64,000 bases of DNA from an uncultured Elusimicrobia bacterium (GTDB lineage: Bacteria > Elusimicrobiota > Elusimicrobia > Elusimicrobiales > UBA9959). Position numbers and translations under genes: made by a program. Numbering within the stretch: the first letter of the stretch is position 1; each line of letters opens with the position of its first letter. The stretch spans positions 1-64,000 of the forward strand of contig CAIPTO010000082.1 in NCBI GenBank assembly GCA_903867985.1. Direction: 5' to 3'. This document shows, in pieces, positions 26,437-36,219 of the stretch. The notes under the pieces are model-generated. The model was not told the DNA's origin, made no database searches, and saw only the letters and a program-made list of their open reading frames with translations.

Positions 26437-27822
26437 ATGACCCATATTAATAGGGGCGAAACTAAAAAAATCCAATCCATCGTGTTGCTGGCCGCGTTAC
26501 TGGTTCTTATGGTGCGGCCCGCGCGCGCCCAATGGGAGAACATCCGCCAGGTTGGGGGAGCCTCATGTCTGATTGAAAGCAGCACGGGGGCGTATCAGAC
26601 AAGTTACACGGTAGGCGAACCTTCCGCTTCGTTATATAAAATGGAGACGTCGTCGTCCAGCATGCTCTCTGGTTATCTTTCCCAAATACCGTCAAAGAAT
26701 CTCTCCCTGAATGTCGCGTTTGCGCAGGTCTCAGGCGCGGTCAGCCCCGTGGTTTCCGAGGGCGCGCTTTTGGGTGCCGAAGCCGGCGATCCCGTTAAAT
26801 TCTCTTTTTCAAACGAAGTCTCGTCCGAAGCGGTGGCGCCGGGGCTTGAGGTCGTAGAGGTTCGCGATCACCTCGGCGCGCCGGTAAATTCAACGCGGGC
26901 TATAAGCGTCGCGCTCGTTCCCAACGATACGGCGGTCGCGCTTAATTCCGCCGCCGGCTGGAATAAAGGGAGCGTTTACGCCGTCCGCTATTCTTCTGTG
27001 GTCGTGGATATCAACGGGATACCGCTTTCGCAGGACAACACGTATTATTTTACCGTCAAAATGGACCACCTGGAAAAAAATGTGGCTCTGGCCTTGAGCG
27101 ATCTTAAAACGAAAGTTGAAATCCCTCCCGGCGCTTATTCTTCCGATTTTGGTTTGATCGTTTCAACGGCTCAGAACTCCCCGGCTGTTGCGGCCGCGAA
27201 CGGCAAACTTTCTTCCATGCCCGGCGTCTTTGCCTCGGCGCTCAGGATTTTAAACGCTTCGGCGTTTGACGCTGGCAGCAGGGACGTCCAGCCTTCCCTG
27301 CCCTGCGTTATCTCGTTCCCTTACGCGGACGAGGACGGCGACGGTATCGTGGACGGCAGTTTTCCGTCAGTGAGAGTGAGGGATCTGGCGGTCTGGCGCC
27401 TGGATGAAACAAACGGGCTGTGGGTCAGAAGGACAGGGGCTAATATCGATGAGACGGCCAAAGAGGTGTATTTTAACGTGGAGCATTTTTCATCCTACGC
27501 GCTGATGGGGGTGCCGGATACGGATGTTTCCCTCGTCCGGGCCTACCCCGTGCCTTTCAGTCCTAACTCCGGAAACAGCGATCGCTACGGCGACTGGACT
27601 CGCCTGATAACTTTTACCGATCTTCCCGCCTACGGCAAAATACGTATTTTCACTATCGCCGGAGATCTTGTGAGAACTCTGGACGTTGGTCCGCAGGATG
27701 TCAATACAAAAAAATGGGATGTCAGGAATTCAGCCGGGCAGATAGTTGCCAGCGGCGTTTACATCTGGGAGATAGTTTCCGGCAAGAACAGAAAGACGGG
27801 CAAATTGATGGTGGTGAAGTAA
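26437..27822 (+). CDS. Secreted protein with FlgD/T9SS-like C-terminal domain
   Basis: A 461-residue exported protein. A signal peptide covers roughly the first 30 residues (IVLLAALLVLMVRPARA). The middle has beta-rich, Ig-like sequence and an acidic DEDGDGIVDGS stretch that resembles a calcium-binding loop. The last 95 residues (AYPVPFSPNSG, LVRTLDVG, WDVRNSAGQIVASGVYIWEI, TGKLMVVK) fit the FlgD Ig-like or T9SS type A sorting domain pattern. The next gene encodes a PorV-like barrel, which in type IX secretion shuttles such C-terminal domains. A cell-surface protein exported this way is a reasonable inference. Confidence 0.75.
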   Translation: MTHINRGETKKIQSIVLLAALLVLMVRPARAQWENIRQVGGASCLIESSTGAYQTSYTVGEPSASLYKMETSSSSMLSGYLSQIPSKNLSLNVAFAQVSGAVSPVVSEGALLGAEAGDPVKFSFSNEVSSEAVAPGLEVVEVRDHLGAPVNSTRAISVALVPNDTAVALNSAAGWNKGSVYAVRYSSVVVDINGIPLSQDNTYYFTVKMDHLEKNVALALSDLKTKVEIPPGAYSSDFGLIVSTAQNSPAVAAANGKLSSMPGVFASALRILNASAFDAGSRDVQPSLPCVISFPYADEDGDGIVDGSFPSVRVRDLAVWRLDETNGLWVRRTGANIDETAKEVYFNVEHFSSYALMGVPDTDVSLVRAYPVPFSPNSGNSDRYGDWTRLITFTDLPAYGKIRIFTIAGDLVRTLDVGPQDVNTKKWDVRNSAGQIVASGVYIWEIVSGKNRKTGKLMVVK

Positions 27823-27823
27823 G

Positions 27824-27851
27824 ACAGTGGATAGTGGTTAGTGGACAGTGG
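27824..27851 (+). repeat. Four heptamer words of the AGTGG family
   Basis: ACAGTGG, ATAGTGG, TTAGTGG and ACAGTGG lie head to tail directly after a stop codon. The words resemble the heptamer arrays at 43991 and 46266. The following bases (CCGGTAAACCAGTGAGCGGTGG) are looser. Confidence 0.6.
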
Positions 27852-27896
27852 CCGGTAAACCAGTGAGCGGTGGTAGCTGAAACGGACGGAAAGAAT

Positions 27897-29123
27897 ATGA
27901 AAAAGGTCGAAGCGAAAGGAACGGGAATAAAAGACCACGGCCCGCGCGCGTCTTTTTCCTGTTCTTTTGCCGTCGGCGCGCGCCGCTTGCTGCTGATACT
28001 GGTTGCCTGCTATTTGCTGCCGGTAACGGCTGTGTACGCCGAATCCGGCAAATCCGGAGGCTATTTTTTCAGGGTGATACAGAGCCCCAGGGCTTCCGCA
28101 ATGGGCGAATCCGGCGCCGGGCTTTCCGGCGATCTTTTGGGCGCTTTGGCTCTTAATCCGGCGGCTCTGGGGAGAACGCGTTACAGTGAATTGGCGGTTA
28201 CCTACAATTCCTGGCTTGAGGACATCTCCATGCAGCAGGTCGCCTACGCACACCCGCTCTCAAAGACAAGCGCGCTGGCGGTTTCTGTTTCCCTTCTACA
28301 GATGAAATCTTTCGCGGGGTATGACAGTTTCGGAGGTTATGCCGGTTCCGTGAAAGCGGGTGATTCCGCGTATTCGCTGAGTTATGCCAAAAGAGTTTAT
28401 GGCCCCTGGGATGATCTGAAGTTCGGGATATTTGTGGGCGGAGGGGTAAAATACGCCCGTGAGGTCCTGGATGAATTTTCGGCTTCAACGATGCTTTATG
28501 ACGTCGGTATCCTTTCCATTTCCGAGTTGTTCGGCGGCGTGCTCGGACTTGGTGTTTCGGCCCAATCGCTGGGGCAGGGTTTCAAATTCAATTCCGTCAG
28601 GGATGATCCGCCTTCGGTGCAGAGGGCCGGGGCCGCGTGGACTATCCCGGCTTGGGGAGACCCCCTGACCTTAGCGTTGGATCTCAAAAAGCCGAACGAT
28701 TCCAAGGCGGCCTATTTAGCGGGCCTTGAATATGTCGTCAAGGACCTGGTTTCCGGAAGATTCGGCTACGCGGGGGATGTGGATCTGGGCAACGGCCTGA
28801 GATTTGGAATAGGATTCAATCTTAAGGTCGTTCAGATAGATTACGCGCTTTCCAAGTATGGGGACTTCGGTTATACGCACAGATTCGGGATTTCATATAA
28901 ATTCGGAAAGCCGGTGGAAGTCACGCCGCGCTTTACGCCCCGGCAGGAGAAAGCCAGATGGAAACTGGCCCGGGCCAAAGAGTTTATGAAAGAGAGAAGC
29001 TATTACGAGGCTGTGCTGGAACTTAACGACGCCGTAGAACTTGATCCGAATCTTAAAGAGGCGATGCGTCTTATGGAATACGCCAGAGGGATGATGGAGA
29101 CGGAGACGCCCGGCGCGCGGTAA
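27897..29123 (+). CDS. PorV/PorQ-like outer-membrane protein with C-terminal TPR
   Basis: A 408-residue protein. Signal peptide to about residue 45, then a beta-barrel-type region starting with the PorV-family signature GGYFFRVIQSPRASAMGESG and LNPAALGRTRYSELAVTYNSW. It continues with amphipathic strands to about residue 340 and finishes with a TPR-like segment (EAVLELNDAVELDPNLKEAMR). PorV/UPF0164 members are FadL-like barrels; PorV itself is the shuttle of type IX secretion. The start at 27897 gives a normal signal peptide; an earlier in-frame start exists at 27870. Its neighbours are secreted or TPR proteins. Confidence 0.82.
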   Translation: MKKVEAKGTGIKDHGPRASFSCSFAVGARRLLLILVACYLLPVTAVYAESGKSGGYFFRVIQSPRASAMGESGAGLSGDLLGALALNPAALGRTRYSELAVTYNSWLEDISMQQVAYAHPLSKTSALAVSVSLLQMKSFAGYDSFGGYAGSVKAGDSAYSLSYAKRVYGPWDDLKFGIFVGGGVKYAREVLDEFSASTMLYDVGILSISELFGGVLGLGVSAQSLGQGFKFNSVRDDPPSVQRAGAAWTIPAWGDPLTLALDLKKPNDSKAAYLAGLEYVVKDLVSGRFGYAGDVDLGNGLRFGIGFNLKVVQIDYALSKYGDFGYTHRFGISYKFGKPVEVTPRFTPRQEKARWKLARAKEFMKERSYYEAVLELNDAVELDPNLKEAMRLMEYARGMMETETPGAR

Positions 29124-29183
29124 GAAAAGGCAACCGTTTAAGCGGCAGGATATAAACCTGAGCGGAGTCGGAATAAGAGGCGT

Positions 29184-30689
29184 ATGAAAACGAAAGGGCT
29201 GCGGGTAATTAAGGGAGCCATCGGCCGTCTGATAGCCAGCGGCTCATTACGCTGCGCTGTCTCTGCCGCGTGGCGGGCTCTGCTTTGTTGCGGCGCCTGC
29301 GCGGGCATCGCTTTTTTTCCGTTTTTTACCGCGACAGCGAGCGTCTCTTACGCCTCCGAGATGAAGTTCCAGGAAAATCTGCAGGCGTTCAAAAGGGGTG
29401 ACTATAAAAACGCGATGCTTGGTTTTATGGATATCGTGATAGAGGATCCCAAAAACGATCTGGCCGGTAAATATTTAAGGGAATCCGGACTAAAGGTCTT
29501 AGAGATCGAGAACGGGAACATTCAGCGCAGAAGAGAAGAGTTGCTCCGCGGCGCCAAAATGATGAAAAAACAGCTTGATTCCCTGGAGAAAGTGAAAGAG
29601 GAGAAGATCCTGGAGTGGGACAAAGTGTTCTTGCGCGTGAAGAAACTTGCCGAAGACCCGGACTCCCTGCGGAAGGTGTTCCCGGCATACGCGGATTTTG
29701 TGGGCAAAACTCCGATCTACGCCGGAAAGCAGACCGAGCTTTATGAAAAAGAGCAAATTATACGGGAGATTCTTGTTAAGACGGTGAAGAAGAGCGCCCC
29801 GGACATAGTGATCATCGGAACCGGCGTCGACGACGCCAGTCTGGCAGGAATGTTCGCCTCCAGATTCGTTTTAAAAGGCGTTCTCGCTGAAAGCGTCCTG
29901 GCTGAGTTATTGCGGATAAAGGATATGAGGGGAAGAATTTCCGCGCTTTTTGAGTACGAGACGCGCGCTCTTGATCTGTACGGAAGGGGCAGGGTTGAGG
30001 AAGCGGACGTCCTTTTCAGGAGAGTTTTAAAGGTTGATACCGGCAATGTCGAAGCGGCTTTTTATTCAAACATTGCTTCTGAGCGTCTTACTGCTTCCTC
30101 GTTTCCGGGCACTCCCCTGCCTGCGGTACGCGCCCCTGCGGCTTCTGCGTGTATTAATGACTTATGTCCGAAGACGGACATGATTGATGCCCGTGCCGGC
30201 GTCGTTACAGATCAGCGCCCGGCGCGCGGAGCGGTAGCATCAATGCCCGCCGGGCTGCCTGAAAAAACTTTAGTCGAGAGCTCTTCCGGCGCTGAGGATG
30301 TCGCGGATGTGGCGTCGGAGGCCCCCGGCCGGCAGGCTTCCGGTACGGCCTCAGCCTCTGCACCGAATCAGCGTCCGCGCGAGACTGGTTCCCCGGTTAA
30401 GCGGACCGTCGCGGAAAAGGGTGCGCGGCCCAGAGGCAGCGCGGACGCCATTACAGAAGCCTATGGCTATCAGATGTCAGCTTCCATTTCGGAAGCGCCA
30501 GTGGAATCCGGGCAAGTCGGAAGCGCGGTGTCGGCTGATAAGCTTTATGAACAGGGCGTGCGAGAATTCTCGGTAGGAAATTACGGCGCCGCCGCTATAA
30601 TCTGGAAAGAATGTCTGCGGATAGACCCCGGCCATAAAAAGGCGAAACTGGGTATTAAAAGGCTGGAATCGGTAGTCGTTGATCAGTAG
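29184..30689 (+). CDS. Exported TPR protein
   Basis: A 501-residue protein with a long N-terminal signal-type region (hydrophobic near residues 28-50, ending SVSYASE). An N-terminal TPR-like pair is followed by a coiled-coil stretch (IQRRREELLRGAKMMKKQLDSL). A Val/Ile-rich block near residue 205 reads PDIVIIGTGVD. Next come another TPR (LYGRGRVEEADVLFRRVLKVD), a low-complexity Ala/Pro/Ser linker of about 130 residues, and a final TPR (YGAAAIIWKECLRIDPGHKKAK). No catalytic motif. It lies between the PorV-like gene and the giant repeat protein, so a scaffold for their assembly or secretion is possible. Confidence 0.78.
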   Translation: MKTKGLRVIKGAIGRLIASGSLRCAVSAAWRALLCCGACAGIAFFPFFTATASVSYASEMKFQENLQAFKRGDYKNAMLGFMDIVIEDPKNDLAGKYLRESGLKVLEIENGNIQRRREELLRGAKMMKKQLDSLEKVKEEKILEWDKVFLRVKKLAEDPDSLRKVFPAYADFVGKTPIYAGKQTELYEKEQIIREILVKTVKKSAPDIVIIGTGVDDASLAGMFASRFVLKGVLAESVLAELLRIKDMRGRISALFEYETRALDLYGRGRVEEADVLFRRVLKVDTGNVEAAFYSNIASERLTASSFPGTPLPAVRAPAASACINDLCPKTDMIDARAGVVTDQRPARGAVASMPAGLPEKTLVESSSGAEDVADVASEAPGRQASGTASASAPNQRPRETGSPVKRTVAEKGARPRGSADAITEAYGYQMSASISEAPVESGQVGSAVSADKLYEQGVREFSVGNYGAAAIIWKECLRIDPGHKKAKLGIKRLESVVVDQ

Positions 30690-30723
30690 ATGATTTCACG
30701 CGGTGGAGTACGGCAGATATAAT

Positions 30724-33700
30724 ATGAACAAAATATTCAGGTTTGTATATTTAGTTTTTTTCCTTGGCATTTTCGCCGGAGGCGCCCCCATCGGGTTCCT
30801 GGCCGGCAGCCTCGCGTACGCCGGGGCCCCCAAGAGCATTACCTATCAGGGAACCCTGCGCAAGGCCGGAGCTATTTACACCGGCGCGGTGCCGATGGAA
30901 TTCAGAATAACTAATGCCGACGGCTCGGTAGTTTACTGGACCAGCGGCTCAACTTCTGTTTATGTTTCAGCCGGGCTTTTCAGGTATCCGTTGGGCACGC
31001 CAAATGAAGCTCAGTTTTCGGCCATTCCTTGGTCATCGGCGTCCCCATATATACGCGTTATTATCGACGGGGCGGCCCTGCCCGCGGATCCGCTTTTATC
31101 CACGCCCTACGCCCTGCACGCGGGCACGGCTGAAGGAAGCGGGGGGGATTTTATCGTGGGTGACGGGGATCTTCGAATATCCACTACAACGGGGAACCGG
31201 GGCATTGTGTTCCAGGATGGTTCAATTCAACGCACGGCTGCGGTTTCGGCGTTAACGATGTCCGGGGACGTAACAATGGATAACGCTGGCGTGACGACTA
31301 TTGGTGCGGCTAAGGTAACTGCCGGCATGATAATGGATGGCGCGATAACCGCGGCCGATATAGCGCCCGCCGCCATATCGCTGGATAAGTTGAGCCAGAG
31401 CGGCTGCGCGGAGAACCAGATACCCAAATGGAACGGCTCCGCGTGGGCGTGCGCGGTGGATATCGGAGGCGGTGCTGATATTTACTGGAGCGGAGCCGCT
31501 ACGGGCCTTGACGCGGCGGCCGGGCGCGCGTCGCTGGGGCTTGGCGCGCTGGCGACCAAGAGCGCCGTAACGCAATCGGACATCTCTGGGACAATCTCAA
31601 GCCAGACGATATCGGGATTGGGCGCTTTAGCCGGGCTGAACACTATCACGGATTCATATATAAGCGGGAGTATCAGCGCGTCAAAGCTTAGCGGCGCGCT
31701 GCCGGCGCTGGATGGCGCGCTGCTGCTGAGGATCTCATCCATCACGGCGGGCACGGTAGGCCCGGATGAGCTGGCCGCGACGTCTGTGAGTTCGGGCACT
31801 TACGGCGACGGCACCAGTGTGGCCCGGTTTACGGTGGACGCTGACGGGCGGTTGACCAGCGCCGAGCAGGTTGCCATTACCGGTGCGGCGCCTACCGGCA
31901 CGGCGGGTGGTGATCTGACGGGTAGCTATCCTAACCCCAGGATCGGTGCCGGTGTGGTAGTGTCAACAAATATAGCGGACGGTTCGGTTGTGGATGTTGA
32001 TGTCGCGCTGACAACAGGCGCGATAAGATCCGGTAAATTTGATGATGAGAGAGTGGGGATAACCGTGTCGGCGATAAGCGGGCTTGGCGCGCTGGCGACC
32101 AAGAGCGCCGTAACGCAATCGGACATCTCTGGGACAATCTCAAGCCAGACGATATCGGGATTGGGCGCTTTAGCCGGGCTGGACACCATCACGGAGTCAT
32201 ATATAAGCGGCAGTATCAGTCCGTCGAAGATAAACGGCACCGTGGCCACGCTTGGCGCGAACACGTTCACCGCCGCGCAGACCATACTGTATACCAACGG
32301 TGTTGCTGTCGGCTTAACCATCTCCTCCGGGCTGGTGGTGGGGGCCGGCAATGTAGGAATCGGGACTGTGGCGCCGGCTACCAAGCTGCATGTCTCAAGC
32401 GGAGTGCTCACCGTTGACGGGACTGACGCGGGTATAATCACCACCGGCGCGCTCACCGCCTCAAACCTGTCCGGCACAAACACCGGAGACAACGCTGTTA
32501 ACATGCTGTATAGCGGGCTTATAACAAACGCCACGCACACGGGTGATGCAACGGGGGATACGGTTCTTACCGTAAAGCAAATAAACGGCGTGGCGCTGTC
32601 CGGCCTGGCTACCGGCATCTTAAAAAATACGACAGTGTCAGGCGTGCCGAGTATCGCCCTTGCCGGGACAGACTACCTCGCGCCGACCGGCAACGGTTCG
32701 GAACTTAGCGGGATAATCCAGTCCAGCGCAACCGGGACGTACCCGCTGTCGATATCCGGCAACGCGGCCACTGCCGGCAGTGTGCCGCAGTCGGGCGTTA
32801 ACCTGTCAACTGTAACAGTCAGAATAGAGTCACTGGAAGCCAAGACGTCAACCGCGGCCTATCTGTCCAGCCCCCAGACCTTCACGGGGGCGAACACCTT
32901 CGCCTCAACAACCTCGTTCACGGCGACACACGCCACGCTGCCCGGTGTTGATATCTCGTCCGGTCTGATAGTGCGCGCCGGCAATCTCGGCATTGGGACC
33001 GTGGCGCCGGCTACCAAGCTGCATGTCTCAAGCGGCGTCCTCACTGTCGACGGCGCCGGTGCCGGGATCACGACTACCGGGAATGTGATAGCTTCAGCAG
33101 GTGCGGCAGCCGCGCCCGCTTACGGTTTTGGCGGAGACCTGGATACAGGAATTTACAGCAGCGGGGCCAATTCAGTATCCATTTCCGCAGGTGGAAACGA
33201 AAAAATGCGAATATTCTCAAGCGGGAATATGGCGTTTGATGATTTTGCTAATATGCCCGGGGCCGCAAGCAACGGTACTTATAAGGTGTTTCATTTTGCT
33301 TCTCCCACAAATGACGGATCAACTATACTCTCTATGGCATCCAGAAATAGAAGCACGTCATTTTTCGGGAATTATATAGGGACATTTGTTATCGGTAATG
33401 AAGGAACATATCCGATCGATTTCAAAACCAATTTAGTATATGGGGCCAATGACATCTTTGCGGGAGGCACTACTGTAATGCGCATCACGGGCGCTGGCAG
33501 CGTAGGCATTGGGACTGTTGCACCGGCTACCAAGCTGCATGTCTCAAGCGGCGTGCTCACTGTTGACGGCATAGGCGCCGGGATCACCACTACTGGTAAC
33601 ATAACCGCCGCGACATTCATCGGTTCAGGGGCTTCACTTACGGGCGTACCGCAACTGGCCAGCACCCAGACTTTCACCGGAGTGAGTTCCTTTGCATCAA

Positions 33701-36114
33701 CAGCCGCGTTCACCGCGACAAACGCCACCCTGCCCGGCGTTGATATCTCATCCGGCTTGATAGTCCGTGCCGGCAATGTCGGCATCGGGACGGCGACGCC
33801 GGCATATATGTTGGATGTTCTTGGAACTACAAATTTCCCCGTCAAAGTTAAAGGCTCCACAGGCGGTGGTTTTATTCTTGGAGCTTATAATGATCAATGG
33901 GGCGGATTGTGGTCAGCAGGTGTAACACCGTCTATTACGAACTATAGTTTTATTGCGCATCCGACGGAGGGTTTGGCTTTTAATGCTCCCACGGGCGGAT
34001 CCTTGCAGTTTGATATAAATGACGTTGTGAAAATGTATTTGACCGCGAATGGGGGACTGAATCTTGGTTATGGCACCACCGCCACAGCGGCGGGGAATAT
34101 GGTAATTAGCGGCAATGTCGGTGTCGGGACGGCGGCACCGGCTACCAAGCTGCATGTTTCAAGCGGCGTGCTTACCGTTGACGGCACAGGCGCCGGGATT
34201 ACCACTACGGGGAATATGACCGCCGTGACATTTATCGGTTCCGGGGCTTCGCTTACGGGCGTACCGCAGCTCGCGTCCACCCAGACTTTCACCGGAGCGA
34301 GTTCCTTCGCATCAACAGTCGCGTTCACAGCCACAAACGAAACCCTGCCCGGAGTGGACATCTCATCCGGCCTGATAGTCCGCGCCGGCAATGTCGGCAT
34401 CGGGACGGCGTCGCCGGCTCACATGCTTCAAATCGGATCTGGTACCGCGCAGGTATCGATGAACAGTCTGGGACAGTTATCAGTTCTTAACAGTGGAGTA
34501 TATCCCAACAGCACCTATTATTCCGCTACATTCGGTAAAGCTATAAGCATTGTTGGCAGCAACGCCGGTTTCCAAATCGCCGATAGAGCGAACAGCGCTC
34601 ATAACTGGCAACATTACTCAACAGGGGATATTTTTAGAATTTATAAGGATTTCGGCACAAATGGCGCAGAACCTTTTGTAATAGATAGTACGGGTCGGAT
34701 CGGCGTCGGGACCATCGCGCCCTCCACTAAATTACATATATCCAGCGGCATCCTTACCGTTGACGGCACGGGAGCGGGGATTACCACTACTGGGGATATG
34801 ACCGCTGCGACATTTATCGGTTCCGGTGCTTCGCTTACCGGCGTGGCGCAACTGTCCTCCACCCAGACCTTCACGGGCGGCAATACCTTCACCGGTAATA
34901 CCGGCATATATGGGATAACAGTCTCTTCCAACGTGTCGCTTGCCGGCGCGCTCTATACCCAAAACGGCAAAGTCGGCATAGGTACCGCTAACCCGAGTGA
35001 GTTTTTGGAAGTGAACCCCGGCGCATCGTATGCGGGATATCCTGCAATAAAGATAGTTTCTTCTTACGCTGATGGTTATAACGCCAACCTCATATTAAAA
35101 AATGCGCATACCGGCGGCCAGGAGTGGTTTATTAGGGCCGGCAATAATCAGTCCGGAGGTGTATATTCTAATTTGCAAATTTACCAGACGGGCGCTGGCG
35201 CGCGTTTTGATATAACCGCCGCAGGCAATATCGGTATCGGGACCACGGCTCCGGCGGCGCGGCTGACTGTTATTTCCACCGGCACCATGGCTTATAGCAT
35301 GGCAGTGGGAACAAGCACGGCATACAGCATGGTCGTTTCAACCGCCGGCAATGTCGGCATAGGGACCACGGCGCCGGGGGCTCCATTGGAAGTATATCGG
35401 GATGACCCCACAAACGCCTTGCCGACAAGTATTATCAGAGGCGGTAATAACCACGCTCGTCTCAGATTTATTGTGAACGACACTTCGGATAGTATCTCCG
35501 AAATTTACAAAACTGTTTCTGATTATTCCTTTAACTTCTATACCTCTCCCTCGTATAATAATTCCGGATATAATTTTTACACCGCTCAAAGCGCGACAGT
35601 TCCAAAATTGTCTATAAAAAATGACGGTACTGTCGGTATCGGGACCACGGCGCCGGCGGCCGGGCTGGCTGTTATTTCCGGCACTTCCGTGGCGTATAGT
35701 TTGGCAGTGGGGACAAGCGCGGCCTCGTATCAGCTGGCGGTTTCAACAATGGGCGCCGTTACCATCGGAAAGTACGCTGTAACTGATAAAGGCACTGACC
35801 CGACAACCATTGCGCTGACTGTTTCCGATTTCGGAAACACCTTTATCTCCACAGGCACCGACACTACCACTCACTACAATCTTCCGTCCGTCACCTCAGC
35901 CGATGTCGGCGCGCAGTTTACCTTTGTAAAACTAGGCCCCGGAAAAGTTACAATACACGCTTCCGCCTCGACTTATATAGCCGACTCCGGCGCCGGCGGC
36001 ACAATATATAATGACTCAACCATGGAAACATACGCATGTATAACCTTGCGCCTGGTGACAGACACGAAATGGATAATAATCGGCGGTGACGGAAATTGGA
36101 TGACCACCAACTAA
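30724..36114 (+). CDS. Giant secreted repeat protein with tail-fibre-like modules
   Basis: A 1796-residue exported protein with a signal peptide (to about residue 35; LAGSLAYAGAP). The first domain begins ITYQGTLRKAGAIYTG, a segment common at the start of tail-fibre-like and adhesin-like proteins in environmental genomes. The rest is Gly/Thr/Ser/Ala-rich and modular. The module VGIGTVAPATKLHVSSG plus VLTVDG-type sequence recurs about five times (DNA near 32350, 32990, 33505, 34125 and 34710). The pair ALATKSAVTQSDISGTISSQ plus TISGLGALAGL occurs twice (31545-31680 and 32089-32215). The order suggests a repetitive beta-rich surface fibre. No cell-wall or T9SS sorting signal ends it. The repeated DNA makes it prone to recombination. 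Confidence 0.8.
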   Translation: MNKIFRFVYLVFFLGIFAGGAPIGFLAGSLAYAGAPKSITYQGTLRKAGAIYTGAVPMEFRITNADGSVVYWTSGSTSVYVSAGLFRYPLGTPNEAQFSAIPWSSASPYIRVIIDGAALPADPLLSTPYALHAGTAEGSGGDFIVGDGDLRISTTTGNRGIVFQDGSIQRTAAVSALTMSGDVTMDNAGVTTIGAAKVTAGMIMDGAITAADIAPAAISLDKLSQSGCAENQIPKWNGSAWACAVDIGGGADIYWSGAATGLDAAAGRASLGLGALATKSAVTQSDISGTISSQTISGLGALAGLNTITDSYISGSISASKLSGALPALDGALLLRISSITAGTVGPDELAATSVSSGTYGDGTSVARFTVDADGRLTSAEQVAITGAAPTGTAGGDLTGSYPNPRIGAGVVVSTNIADGSVVDVDVALTTGAIRSGKFDDERVGITVSAISGLGALATKSAVTQSDISGTISSQTISGLGALAGLDTITESYISGSISPSKINGTVATLGANTFTAAQTILYTNGVAVGLTISSGLVVGAGNVGIGTVAPATKLHVSSGVLTVDGTDAGIITTGALTASNLSGTNTGDNAVNMLYSGLITNATHTGDATGDTVLTVKQINGVALSGLATGILKNTTVSGVPSIALAGTDYLAPTGNGSELSGIIQSSATGTYPLSISGNAATAGSVPQSGVNLSTVTVRIESLEAKTSTAAYLSSPQTFTGANTFASTTSFTATHATLPGVDISSGLIVRAGNLGIGTVAPATKLHVSSGVLTVDGAGAGITTTGNVIASAGAAAAPAYGFGGDLDTGIYSSGANSVSISAGGNEKMRIFSSGNMAFDDFANMPGAASNGTYKVFHFASPTNDGSTILSMASRNRSTSFFGNYIGTFVIGNEGTYPIDFKTNLVYGANDIFAGGTTVMRITGAGSVGIGTVAPATKLHVSSGVLTVDGIGAGITTTGNITAATFIGSGASLTGVPQLASTQTFTGVSSFASTAAFTATNATLPGVDISSGLIVRAGNVGIGTATPAYMLDVLGTTNFPVKVKGSTGGGFILGAYNDQWGGLWSAGVTPSITNYSFIAHPTEGLAFNAPTGGSLQFDINDVVKMYLTANGGLNLGYGTTATAAGNMVISGNVGVGTAAPATKLHVSSGVLTVDGTGAGITTTGNMTAVTFIGSGASLTGVPQLASTQTFTGASSFASTVAFTATNETLPGVDISSGLIVRAGNVGIGTASPAHMLQIGSGTAQVSMNSLGQLSVLNSGVYPNSTYYSATFGKAISIVGSNAGFQIADRANSAHNWQHYSTGDIFRIYKDFGTNGAEPFVIDSTGRIGVGTIAPSTKLHISSGILTVDGTGAGITTTGDMTAATFIGSGASLTGVAQLSSTQTFTGGNTFTGNTGIYGITVSSNVSLAGALYTQNGKVGIGTANPSEFLEVNPGASYAGYPAIKIVSSYADGYNANLILKNAHTGGQEWFIRAGNNQSGGVYSNLQIYQTGAGARFDITAAGNIGIGTTAPAARLTVISTGTMAYSMAVGTSTAYSMVVSTAGNVGIGTTAPGAPLEVYRDDPTNALPTSIIRGGNNHARLRFIVNDTSDSISEIYKTVSDYSFNFYTSPSYNNSGYNFYTAQSATVPKLSIKNDGTVGIGTTAPAAGLAVISGTSVAYSLAVGTSAASYQLAVSTMGAVTIGKYAVTDKGTDPTTIALTVSDFGNTFISTGTDTTTHYNLPSVTSADVGAQFTFVKLGPGKVTIHASASTYIADSGAGGTIYNDSTMETYACITLRLVTDTKWIIIGGDGNWMTTN

Positions 36115-36198
36115 AAAGGTAGCGTCTACCTTTTGGTGGCGAAAAAACCCTTATTATGAATGACTTTTTTGAAAATTGGAGGGTAGGCGCTACCTTTT
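36114..36198. repeat. Inverted-repeat element between giant protein gene and DUF1566-like gene
   Basis: AAAAGGTAGCGTCTACC (36114-36130) and GGTAGGCGCTACCTTTT (36182-36198) pair over 17 bp with one mismatch. The left arm alone also folds (AAAAGGTAG, CGT, CTACCTTTT) into a terminator-like hairpin with a short T-run, starting right after the stop codon. Confidence 0.65.
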
Positions 36199-36219
36199 TG
36201 AGGTATGGAGGGCTTGATA

